Positions 18,555 through 28,169 are shown, numbered from the stretch's first letter. The stretch is DNA of 64,000 nucleotides from Bacteroidales bacterium (GCA_017630155.1 JAGBVU010000024.1:124001-188000); one strand, 5' to 3'. Numbers and translations are program-made. The notes: a model not told the origin generated them from the sequence alone.

Positions 18555-19718
18555 ATGCGCATTTCTAAATTTTTCCTGGCGATTGCCGCCTCTATCCTTT
18601 TGGTATCGGCTTGTGCCACTACACCAGAGCAGAGAACAGACAAAGCTATCCGTGAAGTACTCAAGGAGTTTCAGGCTGTAGGTATCTCTGCCGCCATCGT
18701 TAAAGATGGTCAGATTGTTTACAATGAGTCCTTTGGATATAAAAATCTTGAGACCAAAGCTCCACTTGCAAACAGTGATGTGATGAGAATTGCATCTATC
18801 TCAAAATCTTTCACTGCCACATCTCTTCTTCAGCTTGTGGATCAGGGTATCATCTCTCTTGATGACGATGTGAGCGACCTTATCGGCTTCAAAATAAGAA
18901 ACCCTCACCATCCGGAGGTTCCTATTACCCTCAAGATGGTCCTTTCACATACTGCAAGTATCAGAGATAAGGAGGACTATTTCACCCTTGACCACCTTAA
19001 TCCTGCCGTTTATGGTGACTGTGTGGAGTCATACTTCGAATATGCACCAGGTGAGGGCTACAACTACTCGAATATGGGTCTTAACCTTGCAGGTACTATC
19101 CTTGAGAAGGTGTCAGGTGTACGTTTTGACGACTATGTAAGGACAAATGTCATCCATAAACTTGGCCTTTATGGCGGTCACAATATCGACTCTTTGGATG
19201 CAAGCAAATTTGCACTTATCTACTCATATGAGGATGGCAAATTTGTAGAGTCAAAAGGTGCATACAGAAGCAGATCTGAAGATATGCCAGGTTATGTATT
19301 CGGCTACTCATCACCTATCTTCTCTCCTACCGGTGGTGTGAAAATTTCAGCATATGATTTGGCCAGATATATGATGATGCATATGAACTATGGTGAACTT
19401 GACGGTGTACGTATCATCTCAGAGGAGTCAGCAAAAGCTATGCAGACCCCAGTATGGATGGTTAAGAGTGAGGAAGATGAGCAATACGGTCTATGTTTGA
19501 GAGAGTTCATCGACTATCTTGATGATCCTAAATACAATGTGGCTGGCAGCTACCCTGTAGGTCATACAGGTGGCGCATATGGTCTTAACAGCATTATGCT
19601 ATGGAGCCCTGCTGACGGTTGGGGTATCGTAGCGATGACCAACGGTTACGCACCAGTTGAAGGTAAAGGCTTCCTTAAAACCCTTACAAATGCCATTTAT
19701 AATGCTTACTTGAAATAA
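18555..19718 (+). CDS. Serine beta-lactamase-fold hydrolase (lipoprotein)
   Basis: A 387-residue lipoprotein (lipobox VSAC, Cys20) of the class C beta-lactamase/D-aminopeptidase fold. The catalytic motifs are Ser81-x-x-Lys84 (SISK), Tyr171-Ser-Asn173 (YSN) and His337-Thr-Gly339 (HTG). The family includes esterases, DD-peptidases and carboxypeptidases, and most members without resistance context are not true beta-lactamases. No regulator of beta-lactamase type is nearby. An envelope hydrolase role is the safest call. Confidence 0.88.
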   Translation: MRISKFFLAIAASILLVSACATTPEQRTDKAIREVLKEFQAVGISAAIVKDGQIVYNESFGYKNLETKAPLANSDVMRIASISKSFTATSLLQLVDQGIISLDDDVSDLIGFKIRNPHHPEVPITLKMVLSHTASIRDKEDYFTLDHLNPAVYGDCVESYFEYAPGEGYNYSNMGLNLAGTILEKVSGVRFDDYVRTNVIHKLGLYGGHNIDSLDASKFALIYSYEDGKFVESKGAYRSRSEDMPGYVFGYSSPIFSPTGGVKISAYDLARYMMMHMNYGELDGVRIISEESAKAMQTPVWMVKSEEDEQYGLCLREFIDYLDDPKYNVAGSYPVGHTGGAYGLNSIMLWSPADGWGIVAMTNGYAPVEGKGFLKTLTNAIYNAYLK

Positions 19719-19735
19719 GAGGCTGATATATAAAT

Positions 19736-21067
19736 ATGAAAAAGGTCCTTATCATTACATATTATTGGCCACCCTCAGGGGGGTCTGGTGTACAGCGCTG
19801 GCTTAAATTTGGGAAGTATCTTCCACAATACGGATGGCAGCCGGTAATCTATACACCGTCAAATCCTGAGAATCCTGCCACAGACACCTCACTTGAGAAA
19901 GAGGTGCCTGCAGAGGCTGTAGTGATAAGGAGACCCATTTCAGAACCATATCAAATATACAAGAAACTCTTCAGTCGTGGCAATGGAGCACAAAAAGGTG
20001 GTTCAGCTGTGGTAAATCCCATCAACCAGTCGGGAAAGAAGAGTTTCATCCAGAGAGTGAGTCTATGGGTCAGGGCAAATCTTTTTATCCCCGACCCACG
20101 GGCCTCTTGGGTAAGACCCTCTGTCTCTTACCTCACCAAATATCTGGAGGAGAACCCTGTCGATGCAATAGTCAGCACAGGCCCTCCACATTCAATGCAC
20201 CTAATAGCCCGCGAACTTCATCGTCGCACAGGTATCAGATGGGTGGCTGACTTCAGGGATCCATGGACAGAGATATTCTATTTCAAACACCTCCCAATGA
20301 CCTTTTTGGCGAAGAGGAGGCACAAGACCCTCGAACGATCTGTTGTACGTGAGGCGGATGCTGTGGTCTCAGTCACCAGGCAGATGACATCAGACTTTGC
20401 AAAGCTCCTCGACCCTGCCGAAACCAAAGGCCAGGAGAAGCTCCATACCATTTGCAATGGTTATGATGAGGCAGATTTTGTGACATCGAGGGAGATTGTT
20501 CCAGAGGATAAGTTTACCCTTACACACACTGGCCTCTTCTCTGCAGATGGAAATCCTGTCAACCTTTGGGAGACCCTCGCACAGATGTGTACAGAGGACC
20601 CTACATTCTGCACCCATCTCAAGCTCCGCCTCATAGGGAAAGTGGATGCAGAGGTGCTGGAATCAATAGATGCCAATGGCCTTACCCCCAATCTTGAGAA
20701 TATGGGCTACAGGCCCCACTCTGAGATCCCTGGCTACCAGCAAAGCGGATGGGGTCTCCTTCTTCCCCTTCGAAATGAACCTGAATCCAAAGCTATCCTT
20801 ACCGGCAAATTCTTCGAATATCTGGCAGCTGGTCGCCCGATAGTGGCCTTCGGTCCAAAGGATGGAGAGATGGCAAAAGTCCTGACTGAGACCCACTCCG
20901 GCGAGATATTCGAATGGGATGAGAAAGTGGCCCTCAGAGACCATTTGAAAGGGCTGTACAACAGCTATCTGACAGGCATCTGGACGACAGGTGCAGACCG
21001 CTCTTCCATATCCCGATATTCGCGTCGCAGTCTCACCGGTCAGATGGTGGAGGTATTGAAAAAATAG
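19736..21067 (+). CDS. Glycosyltransferase, GT4-like
   Basis: A 443-residue protein beginning with the typical GT-B N-terminal strand and glycine-rich loop (VLIITYYWPPSGGSGVQR). The middle has a Rossmann-like segment around IRWVADFRDPW, and the C-terminal domain has a donor-binding region with KFFEYLAAGRPIVAFG. Donor and acceptor are not identifiable. It lies just before the YfhO-type membrane protein, which itself belongs to a glycosyltransferase-related superfamily, so a shared glycan or glycolipid step is possible. Confidence 0.85.
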   Translation: MKKVLIITYYWPPSGGSGVQRWLKFGKYLPQYGWQPVIYTPSNPENPATDTSLEKEVPAEAVVIRRPISEPYQIYKKLFSRGNGAQKGGSAVVNPINQSGKKSFIQRVSLWVRANLFIPDPRASWVRPSVSYLTKYLEENPVDAIVSTGPPHSMHLIARELHRRTGIRWVADFRDPWTEIFYFKHLPMTFLAKRRHKTLERSVVREADAVVSVTRQMTSDFAKLLDPAETKGQEKLHTICNGYDEADFVTSREIVPEDKFTLTHTGLFSADGNPVNLWETLAQMCTEDPTFCTHLKLRLIGKVDAEVLESIDANGLTPNLENMGYRPHSEIPGYQQSGWGLLLPLRNEPESKAILTGKFFEYLAAGRPIVAFGPKDGEMAKVLTETHSGEIFEWDEKVALRDHLKGLYNSYLTGIWTTGADRSSISRYSRRSLTGQMVEVLKK

Positions 21068-21069
21068 TG

Positions 21070-21077
21070 TATTTTTG
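21070..21077 (+). promoter_or_regulatory. -7 element of the YfhO-family gene
   Basis: TATTTTTG, a full consensus match, 3 nt after the stop of the glycosyltransferase gene and 17 nt before the ATG at 21095. Confidence 0.6.
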
Positions 21078-21094
21078 CAGCAAACAATTTTTGT

Positions 21095-23587
21095 ATGAAA
21101 AAGCTTGCTGCAATATACCCCTATCTGATTGTCCTTTTTGGATTTATCCTCATATCATACGCATATAATCCCGAACTTCTCAAAGGGAAGATCGTGAACC
21201 AGTCCGACATCTCCTCTTGGGAGGGTATGGCTCACGAAATCATTGAGCACAACGAGGCCCATCCCGACGACAAGACCCTTTGGACAAACTCTATGTTTGG
21301 TGGTATGCCTGCCACTTCCATCTCTGCAGAACACCCTGGCGACTATACAGAGCCTGTGTACAACTTCCTATTCCTGGGTGAGCGCCCTGCAAGCTATATG
21401 GTGATCTCCCTCATAGGGGGACTACTTCTGTTCCTCGCCTTCGGTGCCAATATTTGGCTTGCAGCTATAGGTGCCATCGCAATAACATTCTGCTCATACA
21501 ATATGCAGATAATCCAGGTGGGGCATAATGCCAAGATGGCTGCCATCGCCTTTATGCCTTGGGTACTTGGTGCTTTCGTCTATGCGTACCGTCGCAACGC
21601 ACTCTGGGGCGCTATCCTCTTCGGCTTTGCCCTCAGTTTCCAGATCAAGACCAATCACCCTCAGATTACATACTACCTCGCATTCATCGTTCTTGGCTAT
21701 GCCATTGCTGAGCTTTGCGGGGCAATTAAAAACAAGGCTTTCCCAAAATTCTTCCGCACCTCGCTTATTGTTTTGGTAGCTGGACTTTTGGGTATTGCTA
21801 CCAATGCGACCAGGTTGATCCCTACCTATGAGTATGCCAAATATACCATGCGTGGAGGATCTGAGCTCACAAAGGACAAGGATGTGCAGACAGGTGATGG
21901 CCTCAAGATAGACTATGCCACCGCCTGGTCATATGGTATAGAGGAGACCCCCAATCTCCTTATTCCCAATTTTAACGGTGGTGCTTCGCAAGGTGAACTA
22001 GGGAGGGATTCCCATACATATAAGGTCCTCAATGGCAAATATCAGGGGGCAAACCAACTCATCAAGCAGATGCCTCTGTATTGGGGTCCTCAGCCATTTA
22101 CTGCAGGTCCAATGTACCTCGGTGCACTCTCTGTATTCCTCTTTGCATTGGGATTGGCCCTTATAAAGGATAGATACAAATGGTGGATTGTGGGTGTCTC
22201 TGTGCTGGCACTCTTCCTGAGCTGGGGTTCGCACTTTATGTGGTTCTCTGAGATTTTCTTCAAATATGCACCCCTCTACAATAAGTTCAGAACCGTCTCT
22301 ATGGCACTCGTGGTGCTCCAGATAACAGTCCCTGTGATGGGTGTACTGGCGGTGAAGGAGCTGCTCGATATGGGGGCAGACCAGAAGAAAAAGGTTCAGA
22401 AAAGTTTTGCCATTGCCCTTGGCTTTACCGCAGGAATCTCTCTGCTTTTCGCCCTATTCCCAGGGCTGGCAGGTGATTTTGTCGGCAGGGCTGATGACCA
22501 GTTCCCTAGTGACATAGCAGCAGCGCTGGTGGATGACAGGAAGGCTCTCCTTCGTGGCGATGCCATCAGAAGCCTTATTTTTATCCTTCTCGGAGCGGTG
22601 GCCTTGTGGTTTACATACCTCAAGAAGTTGAAAAGCGTTTACGGATTGGCCATTATCGGTGTGCTTATGCTTGTAGACCTGTGGAGTGTGGACAAAAGAT
22701 ATCTCAACGATTCGCATTACATAAGGAGACAAGAGTACAAGAATATCTTTGCCGAGAGGCCTGTGGACAAGATTATCCATCAGGACAGTGATCCATATTA
22801 CAGAGTTTTGGATTTGAGTGTGAATACGTTCAATGATTCCTACGTGAGCTACCACCATAAGACCATCGGCGGATACAGCCCTGCAAAACTGCAGAGATAT
22901 CAGGATCTTATACAGTATTATATTACCCCTGAGCTGGGCTCTGTGGTGGATGAACTGAATGCTGCAATGGCCAATGCTACCACCGTTGAGGATCTTGAGA
23001 GGGGGATCGGCTACCATAAGATGCTTTCGATGCTCAATACCAAATACATCATCTTTGATGGCAATACTGCACCTGTCGTTTACCCTTACCCAATGGGGAA
23101 TTGCTGGCTGGTACAGGATGTATATATGGCCTCTACTGCAGATGAGGAGATTGAGACCATTGCCCTTATCGACCCTGCAAAACAGGTGATACTCTCTGCA
23201 AAAGATGGGGCTGCTGTGCAGTCGGGCCTTAGTGGAGAGAGCAAATTTACCGGTGATGGTACCATTGCCCTGAGCCATTATGCTCCAAATGAATTGAGAT
23301 ACAAGTTCTCTTCAGATGCGGCACAGCTTGCTGTATTTAGTGAGATCTATTATCCTGCGGGGTGGAAAGCATATATTGATGGGACAGAGGCCCCTATCCT
23401 CAAGGCAGACTACACTTTCAGAGGTCTGGCCATCCCTTCAGGGGAGCATGAGATAGTATTCCGTTTTGATCCGCAGTCGTTCCATCTGGGGGCCAATATC
23501 TCACGTGTTACCTCTCTGCTCCTGTGGCTCGCTTTGGTGGGTGTAGCAGTAGCAGGATACTTGCACAGAAGGAGAAAAGTGTCATAA
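21095..23587 (+). CDS. YfhO-family polytopic membrane protein
   Basis: An 830-residue protein with about a dozen hydrophobic helices, an early periplasmic loop containing SDISSWEGMAHEI, and a large C-terminal extracytoplasmic beta domain (about 540-795) before a last TM and a basic tail (LHRRRKV). This layout is that of YfhO/GT-C-like proteins. In Firmicutes, YfhO helps glycosylate lipoteichoic acid; Bacteroidales lack that polymer, so the substrate here is unknown. The catalytic acidic residues expected early in GT-C proteins may be in the first loop (DISSWE). Confidence 0.85.
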   Translation: MKKLAAIYPYLIVLFGFILISYAYNPELLKGKIVNQSDISSWEGMAHEIIEHNEAHPDDKTLWTNSMFGGMPATSISAEHPGDYTEPVYNFLFLGERPASYMVISLIGGLLLFLAFGANIWLAAIGAIAITFCSYNMQIIQVGHNAKMAAIAFMPWVLGAFVYAYRRNALWGAILFGFALSFQIKTNHPQITYYLAFIVLGYAIAELCGAIKNKAFPKFFRTSLIVLVAGLLGIATNATRLIPTYEYAKYTMRGGSELTKDKDVQTGDGLKIDYATAWSYGIEETPNLLIPNFNGGASQGELGRDSHTYKVLNGKYQGANQLIKQMPLYWGPQPFTAGPMYLGALSVFLFALGLALIKDRYKWWIVGVSVLALFLSWGSHFMWFSEIFFKYAPLYNKFRTVSMALVVLQITVPVMGVLAVKELLDMGADQKKKVQKSFAIALGFTAGISLLFALFPGLAGDFVGRADDQFPSDIAAALVDDRKALLRGDAIRSLIFILLGAVALWFTYLKKLKSVYGLAIIGVLMLVDLWSVDKRYLNDSHYIRRQEYKNIFAERPVDKIIHQDSDPYYRVLDLSVNTFNDSYVSYHHKTIGGYSPAKLQRYQDLIQYYITPELGSVVDELNAAMANATTVEDLERGIGYHKMLSMLNTKYIIFDGNTAPVVYPYPMGNCWLVQDVYMASTADEEIETIALIDPAKQVILSAKDGAAVQSGLSGESKFTGDGTIALSHYAPNELRYKFSSDAAQLAVFSEIYYPAGWKAYIDGTEAPILKADYTFRGLAIPSGEHEIVFRFDPQSFHLGANISRVTSLLLWLALVGVAVAGYLHRRRKVS

Positions 23588-23602
23588 TCTGATATTTTTT
23601 CC

Positions 23603-23629
23603 AACCTTTTGCCCACGTTTTCCGTCTAA
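23603..23629 (+). promoter_or_regulatory. Candidate ECF-sigma promoter, site A
   Basis: An AAC (23603-23605) and a GTCTAA (23624-23629) are separated by 18 nt, the usual -35/-10 geometry of ECF-sigma promoters. It lies upstream of the DUF6249-sigma-membrane-protein operon. The intervening bases (TTTTGCCCACGTT) closely resemble site B at 40884. No good TAnnTTTG element is seen for this operon. Confidence 0.5.
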
Positions 23630-23659
23630 CGGGTGTAAACATTAAAACTAATATCAGTT

Positions 23660-24100
23660 ATGGAAGAAATTTTAGTTCCTATTGCCATTTGTGTGGTTTT
23701 GCCCGTAATGATTGTGTGGCTTGTAACGAGAGCCCGTGAGAATGAGACAAACAGAAAGACAGAGATTATGCTCAAGGCTATTGAGTCAGGGGCGACAATC
23801 GATCCCAACCTTTTTGGAAACCAGGGACATATTACTGTCAAGGAGCGTCTGCTCAAACGTCTTACAGGTGCATGTGTTACATCACTACTGGGTGTTGCCT
23901 GTATCATCCTTAACCTTGTCCAATGGGCAAAATGGGGTGAGACATTTTCTAGAAGCACTCTATTCATGACTCTGGCTATGGGTTGTATCCTGTTAGCGAT
24001 AGGTGTTGCCCTCTTTATTGTCTATTTTGTAGGGAGGAAGATGCTTTCTAAAGAGATAGAGGCAGAGGAAAATTCATTGAAGAGAGGGGAGAACAAGTAG
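23660..24100 (+). CDS. DUF6249-type small membrane protein
   Basis: A 146-residue protein with an N-terminal TM (about 5-22), a short cytoplasmic linker with a KAIESGATIDPNLF segment, and two further TMs near 72-92 and 103-128. This pattern is typical of the DUF6249 proteins often encoded just before ECF sigma factors in Bacteroidota. Function is unknown. It is first in a three-gene operon with the sigma factor (6-nt gap) and a small membrane protein, so a sensing or anti-sigma accessory role is inferred. Confidence 0.75.
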   Translation: MEEILVPIAICVVLPVMIVWLVTRARENETNRKTEIMLKAIESGATIDPNLFGNQGHITVKERLLKRLTGACVTSLLGVACIILNLVQWAKWGETFSRSTLFMTLAMGCILLAIGVALFIVYFVGRKMLSKEIEAEENSLKRGENK

Positions 24101-24106
24101 TTTCCT

Positions 24107-24589
24107 ATGTCTCCCGACCGTTTCATAGACCTGGTGAGGGTTGAGCAGGAACCGTTGAGGCGGTTTCTGCTGGCCTTGTGTGGAGGGGACTCATCCCTGG
24201 CGGATGATATTGCGCAGGATGCACTTGTAAGGGCCTATGTGGCGTCAGGTTCATTTCTTGGCCTCTCCAAATTCAGCACCTGGCTTTTCCGGATAGCATA
24301 CAACTGTTATTTGGACCACTGTCGAAGGCCTAAGCTCGAGAGCATCACACCTGACTCTCCGCAGGCACTGGGGGTCAGTTCCGGAGATGAGACAGATGCA
24401 GTATTCAAATACCAGAGATTATATCAGGCTCTTGAGAGACTTCAGGAGAGGGAGAAGGCTGTTATTGTCTTGCACTATTTCGAAGATCGCAGTGTAAAGG
24501 AGATAGCCTCTATACTTCAGATACCATCCGGTACTGTAAAATATTATTTGTCCACAGGGCGCAACCATCTTAAATCGATACTCCAATGA
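24107..24589 (+). CDS. ECF-type RNA polymerase sigma factor
   Basis: A 160-residue sigma-70 family protein with only regions 2 and 4. Region 2 has DDIAQDALVRAYVASGSF and FSTWLFRIAYNCYLDH for core binding and -10 recognition. Region 4 (about 110-158) is a helix-turn-helix of the form EREKAVIVLHYFED then VKEIASILQIPSGTVKYY. It overlaps the next gene by 4 nt, and that gene encodes a predicted membrane protein suited to be its anti-sigma. The candidate ECF promoter upstream suggests autoregulation. Confidence 0.93.
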   Translation: MSPDRFIDLVRVEQEPLRRFLLALCGGDSSLADDIAQDALVRAYVASGSFLGLSKFSTWLFRIAYNCYLDHCRRPKLESITPDSPQALGVSSGDETDAVFKYQRLYQALERLQEREKAVIVLHYFEDRSVKEIASILQIPSGTVKYYLSTGRNHLKSILQ

Positions 24590-24945
24590 GACATGACAAT
24601 ATAGAATCGCTCCTAAGAGAGCATAAACCACAGGTTAAGGATAATCCGGCATTTCTCTCCGAGGTGCAGCATAAAATGGGAGCTGTGGAGGGGTTAAAAA
24701 AGGAGATGGACAGACAAAGGAGATTTGGCAGAATCGCATTGGTAGCTGCCCTTGTAATAGGTACCCTCATTGGCGGATTGGCTATATTTCTTATATGGAT
24801 GTATCCGGCAGGATCAGAGGTTGGGACTCCAGAACTGATAAAAGAGATAAAAATCTTAATCGAACACTACAGGCAGTACGTATTGCTTCTGATAGCATGT
24901 TGTGCCATCTCATCAGGGGTCATATTGGGACGTAAAATGGTATAA
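24586..24945 (+). CDS. Putative membrane anti-sigma/regulatory partner
   Basis: A 119-residue protein with a charged cytoplasmic N-terminal part (about 1-45) and two hydrophobic helices near 48-70 and 99-117. The start overlaps the sigma-factor stop (ATGA). Size, topology and position fit a membrane anti-sigma factor or an accessory of one, but no recognised anti-sigma domain is visible. It is the last gene before a strong terminator. Confidence 0.65.
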   Translation: MRHDNIESLLREHKPQVKDNPAFLSEVQHKMGAVEGLKKEMDRQRRFGRIALVAALVIGTLIGGLAIFLIWMYPAGSEVGTPELIKEIKILIEHYRQYVLLLIACCAISSGVILGRKMV

Positions 24946-24992
24946 AAACAAACCCCGAAAGTTCTTTTTAGATGACTTTCGGGGTTTGTTTT
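24945..24992. terminator. Bidirectional terminator between convergent operons
   Basis: An 18-bp inverted repeat: AAAACAAACCCCGAAAGT (24945-24962) and its exact complement (24975-24992), with a 12-nt loop. Each arm gives a T-rich 3' end, so it can stop both the sigma operon and the mrp operon, whose stop codon it overlaps. Confidence 0.9.
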
Positions 24993-26016
24993 AGCTTCTC
25001 TTGACCACCTCTTCGGCGAGGTTGGCCCATTCGGCTATGGTGTCGGGTGTCCCGAGGTCACCATTCTCGCGGATAGACATATATATAGGGATTTGTGCGA
25101 GGAGGTCTATACCAAGCTGGCTGGCCATCTTCACACCGCCCTCTTTACCGAAGATATAGTATTTGTTCTCAGGGAGTTCAGCAGGGGTAAACCATGCCAT
25201 ATTCTCGACAAGACCGAGGATAGGGACATTGATATCCTTGTTCCTGAACATATTTACACCTTTGAGGACATCGGCAAGTGCCACTGCCTGTGGCGTGCTT
25301 ACTATTACTGCACCTGAAAGGGGGATATCGTGTACCATAGAGATATGGATGTCGCCTGTTCCCGGAGGAAGGTCGATGAGTAGATAGTCAAGTTCTCCCC
25401 ATTTGACCTGAAGCACCATCTGTTTCAGGGCATTGCAGGCCATCGGTCCTCTCCATATGAGAGCCTGCTCAGGTGTGGCGAAGTATCCAATGGACATCCA
25501 TTTTACACCAAATTTCTCGATAGGGAGGATAAGTTCACCCCCGTTTTCGGTCTGCTCTGCCTCGGGAATCATCCCCTCTGTACCGGTCATCTTAGGTATT
25601 GACGGACCATAGACATCTGCATCAGTAAGACCCACTTTGTAACCGGCTTTAGCCAGCGCGATAGCGAGGTTTGTAGATACGGTAGATTTGCCTACACCAC
25701 CTTTGCCGGAGGCAATGGCGATAATCTTCCCAACATTGGCAAGCTGCTCCTGTCCAAGTTCAAGGGGCCTTTTGGTCTTTTTCTCACGGACAAGCTCGAT
25801 TATTGATACTTTATAATCGGGGAAGGTCTCCTTGAGAAGGGCTTCACACTGTTTCTTGATGGAGCCCATAAGTGGATCGGGTGATGAGGAGACAAGTCTG
25901 AACTTGATCTTGCCTTCCTCTACCCTCACATCTTCCACCATGCCAAGGTTGAGGATATCTGCATCCTTGGCAGGGTGAATGACCTGTGATAATATTGCTA
26001 AAACTTCCTGTTCCAT
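24991..26016 (-). CDS. Mrp/ApbC-family P-loop ATPase (Fe-S cluster carrier type)
   Basis: 341 residues. An N-terminal MIP18/DUF59 domain (about 1-90) precedes the ATPase with the deviant Walker A SGKGGVGKST, the DADVYGPSIP segment and LIDLPPGTGD. Mrp/NBP35 proteins carry iron-sulfur clusters to apoproteins. The CxxC pair usual after VENM is missing: the text reads VENMAWFTPAELPENKYYIFG. Cluster binding would need other ligands. It lies 3 nt downstream of the S46 peptidase on the minus strand. Confidence 0.92.
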   Translation of the reverse strand: MEQEVLAILSQVIHPAKDADILNLGMVEDVRVEEGKIKFRLVSSSPDPLMGSIKKQCEALLKETFPDYKVSIIELVREKKTKRPLELGQEQLANVGKIIAIASGKGGVGKSTVSTNLAIALAKAGYKVGLTDADVYGPSIPKMTGTEGMIPEAEQTENGGELILPIEKFGVKWMSIGYFATPEQALIWRGPMACNALKQMVLQVKWGELDYLLIDLPPGTGDIHISMVHDIPLSGAVIVSTPQAVALADVLKGVNMFRNKDINVPILGLVENMAWFTPAELPENKYYIFGKEGGVKMASQLGIDLLAQIPIYMSIRENGDLGTPDTIAEWANLAEEVVKRS

Positions 26017-26019
26017 AAT

Positions 26020-28128
26020 TTATTTTACAATCTCCATTTCGTTGAGAAGGTAACCTGCACCACCGAACTTGTCGATGATAAACAGTACATAGCGTGCATC
26101 GACATTGATACATCTCTGAAGCTCAGGTTCGAAGATGATGTCGCTGCTCATTGATTCCCAGTTGCCGTCAAACGCAAGGCCGATAAGCTCGCCATTGCCG
26201 TTGAGGATAGGTGAACCTGAGTTACCTCCGGTGATGTCGTTGTTTGAAAGGAAACATACAGGCATTTTGCCATTAGGCAGACCATACTGTCCGAAATCTT
26301 TGTTTTTCCAAAGCTCTTTCAGGCGGGCTGGTACCTCGAATTCCCAGTTTGTCGGATCCTCTTTCTCCATTACGCCGTCAAGTGTGGTGTAGTGAAGATA
26401 CTCTACAGCGTCACGAGGAGAGTATGGAAGCACCTGACCGTAAGTGAGACGCATGGTAGAGTTGGCATCCGGATAGATAGCTTCACCTTCGCGCATCTCA
26501 AGTGTACCTGCTATGTACTCTTTCTTACCTTGGGCAAACATCTCTGCATCTTTAGTGTACTCTTTCATAAGAGCTGGCTGAACAGCGGATACAGAATAGA
26601 AAAGCTTCGCAGCAGGATCTTCGTTCAAGTCAACACCAGCAGCGATAGCTTCATCGAATTTATCTTTGCTTACAAATACAGAGTTGTCGAACATATAGTC
26701 CACATATGCATCCACATTGCCCTCGAAATCGTTCTCTATCACTTTCACAAAGTCTGCACGGTTATCAGCACAAACCTCTTCAAGGTAGGCTTTGATCATA
26801 GCCTTAGCCACCTTTCTGTCGGTAGATACAGAGTAGTCCTTATAGAATGACTCGAGAGTGGCATTAAGTCTCTCCGGGTTGTCTATATTTCTAAGAGCTC
26901 TTGAAATGATGCCGGTAAGTTCGATTCTACCTACAGACTCACTGGTCTTGAGGAGCAATGCGTAAGCCTCTGCACGGCCCTCAACTGCAGTGTTGATTTT
27001 CTCAAGGGCCTTCCCGTATTTTGCCACCCTCTTAGGGCTCTGGTTTACCCACTCGGTAAATTTGGTCTCTTCCTGTGCACGACGCTCTTCTACATTGAGT
27101 TTGGCAAATGTCTCGTTCATACCGATCCACTTTTTCCAGCCGTTTGATGAGCCTGAGTATTTGCTTGCATACTGGATCATGATCTTTGGATCAGCCTCCA
27201 TATCTGCCATAAGAACCTCCTGACGGATGCCACGTAATCTGATGGCGATAGCATTTGAGAGGTCTCTCTGCTCTACGAGCTCAGAGCGGGTCATAAAGCG
27301 GTTTGTGCGGCCAGGATAACCCATGATGATGGTAGGGTCACCCTCCTGTACACCTTTAAGGGATATTTTAAGGAAGTTCTTAGGGGTGTAAGGGACGTTG
27401 TCAGGTGAGTAGTCTGCTGGGTTGTTATCCTTGTCGGCATATACTCTGAATACTGAGAAGTCACCAGTGTGGCGTGGCCACATCCAGTTGTCGGTATCTG
27501 CACCAAATTTTCCGATTGATGAAGGTGGTGCACCTACGAAACGGATATCCCTGTAAGTTTTGTAAACGATAAGGTAATATGAATTGCCGCCGTAGAAAGA
27601 TCTTACCTGTGCGGTAATGTGCTTGTTGTCACCTACAGCTTTTTTCTGAAGCTGCTCTGTAACTACTGCCAGAAGAGAATCCCTTTCAGCAGGTGTAGAG
27701 GCTTTCCTGATCCCTTTCTCCACCTGTTTGGTAACATCGGTAAAGCTCTCAAGGAATGTTACTGTAAGACCCTTTGCAGGGAGCTCCTCCTTAAGATTCA
27801 TTGCCCAATAGCCATCTTTAAGGTAGTTGTGTTCTACTGAACTGAGTCTCTGGATACTTCCGTAACCGCAGTGGTGATTGGTGAAAAGAAGACCGTTTTT
27901 AGATACGATCTCACCTGTACAACCTCCGCCAAAGTGGACGATAGCGTCCTTAAGTGAAGAGTGGTTGATAGAATAGATATCCTCAGGGGTGAGGGTAAAT
28001 CCCATTTCAGCCATTTTTTTACCGTTCATCTTCTCGAGAAGAGGCAACAGCCACATACCCTCATCTGCCTTCATTGGGAACAATGACAAGACGAACATTG
28101 CGATAACCAATAAATTGATTTTTTTCAT
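26020..28128 (-). CDS. S46-family dipeptidyl-peptidase (DPP7-like)
   Basis: 702 residues from the ATG at 28128, chosen because a signal peptide follows (MKKINLLVIAMFVLSLFPMKA). An upstream open stretch to 28566 lies over the divergent gene and its promoter. The chymotrypsin-like triad is His86 (TNHHCG), Asp223 (TGDFSVFR) and Ser637 (GGNSGSP). Gly655, 18 residues after the serine, is at the position that in S46 enzymes separates DPP7 (Gly, hydrophobic P1) from DPP11 (Arg, acidic P1), so a DPP7-like specificity is inferred. It releases dipeptides in the periplasm for amino-acid nutrition. Confidence 0.93.
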   Translation of the reverse strand: MKKINLLVIAMFVLSLFPMKADEGMWLLPLLEKMNGKKMAEMGFTLTPEDIYSINHSSLKDAIVHFGGGCTGEIVSKNGLLFTNHHCGYGSIQRLSSVEHNYLKDGYWAMNLKEELPAKGLTVTFLESFTDVTKQVEKGIRKASTPAERDSLLAVVTEQLQKKAVGDNKHITAQVRSFYGGNSYYLIVYKTYRDIRFVGAPPSSIGKFGADTDNWMWPRHTGDFSVFRVYADKDNNPADYSPDNVPYTPKNFLKISLKGVQEGDPTIIMGYPGRTNRFMTRSELVEQRDLSNAIAIRLRGIRQEVLMADMEADPKIMIQYASKYSGSSNGWKKWIGMNETFAKLNVEERRAQEETKFTEWVNQSPKRVAKYGKALEKINTAVEGRAEAYALLLKTSESVGRIELTGIISRALRNIDNPERLNATLESFYKDYSVSTDRKVAKAMIKAYLEEVCADNRADFVKVIENDFEGNVDAYVDYMFDNSVFVSKDKFDEAIAAGVDLNEDPAAKLFYSVSAVQPALMKEYTKDAEMFAQGKKEYIAGTLEMREGEAIYPDANSTMRLTYGQVLPYSPRDAVEYLHYTTLDGVMEKEDPTNWEFEVPARLKELWKNKDFGQYGLPNGKMPVCFLSNNDITGGNSGSPILNGNGELIGLAFDGNWESMSSDIIFEPELQRCINVDARYVLFIIDKFGGAGYLLNEMEIVK

Positions 28129-28146
28129 ACTATAATTTTTAAAGAT

Positions 28147-28154
28147 TAAATTTG
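28147..28154 (+). promoter_or_regulatory. -7 element of the glycerate kinase gene
   Basis: TAAATTTG, 28 nt before the ATG at 28183. It lies downstream, in minus-strand terms, of the opposing S46 promoter, so the two transcripts start by crossing each other. Confidence 0.5.
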
Positions 28155-28169
28155 TTCTTGTTAAGGAGA

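Noticed and set aside
18555..19718. True beta-lactamase resistance gene
   Set aside because: The fold and motifs fit many esterases and peptidases, it is a lipoprotein in a housekeeping context, and no resistance regulator is nearby.
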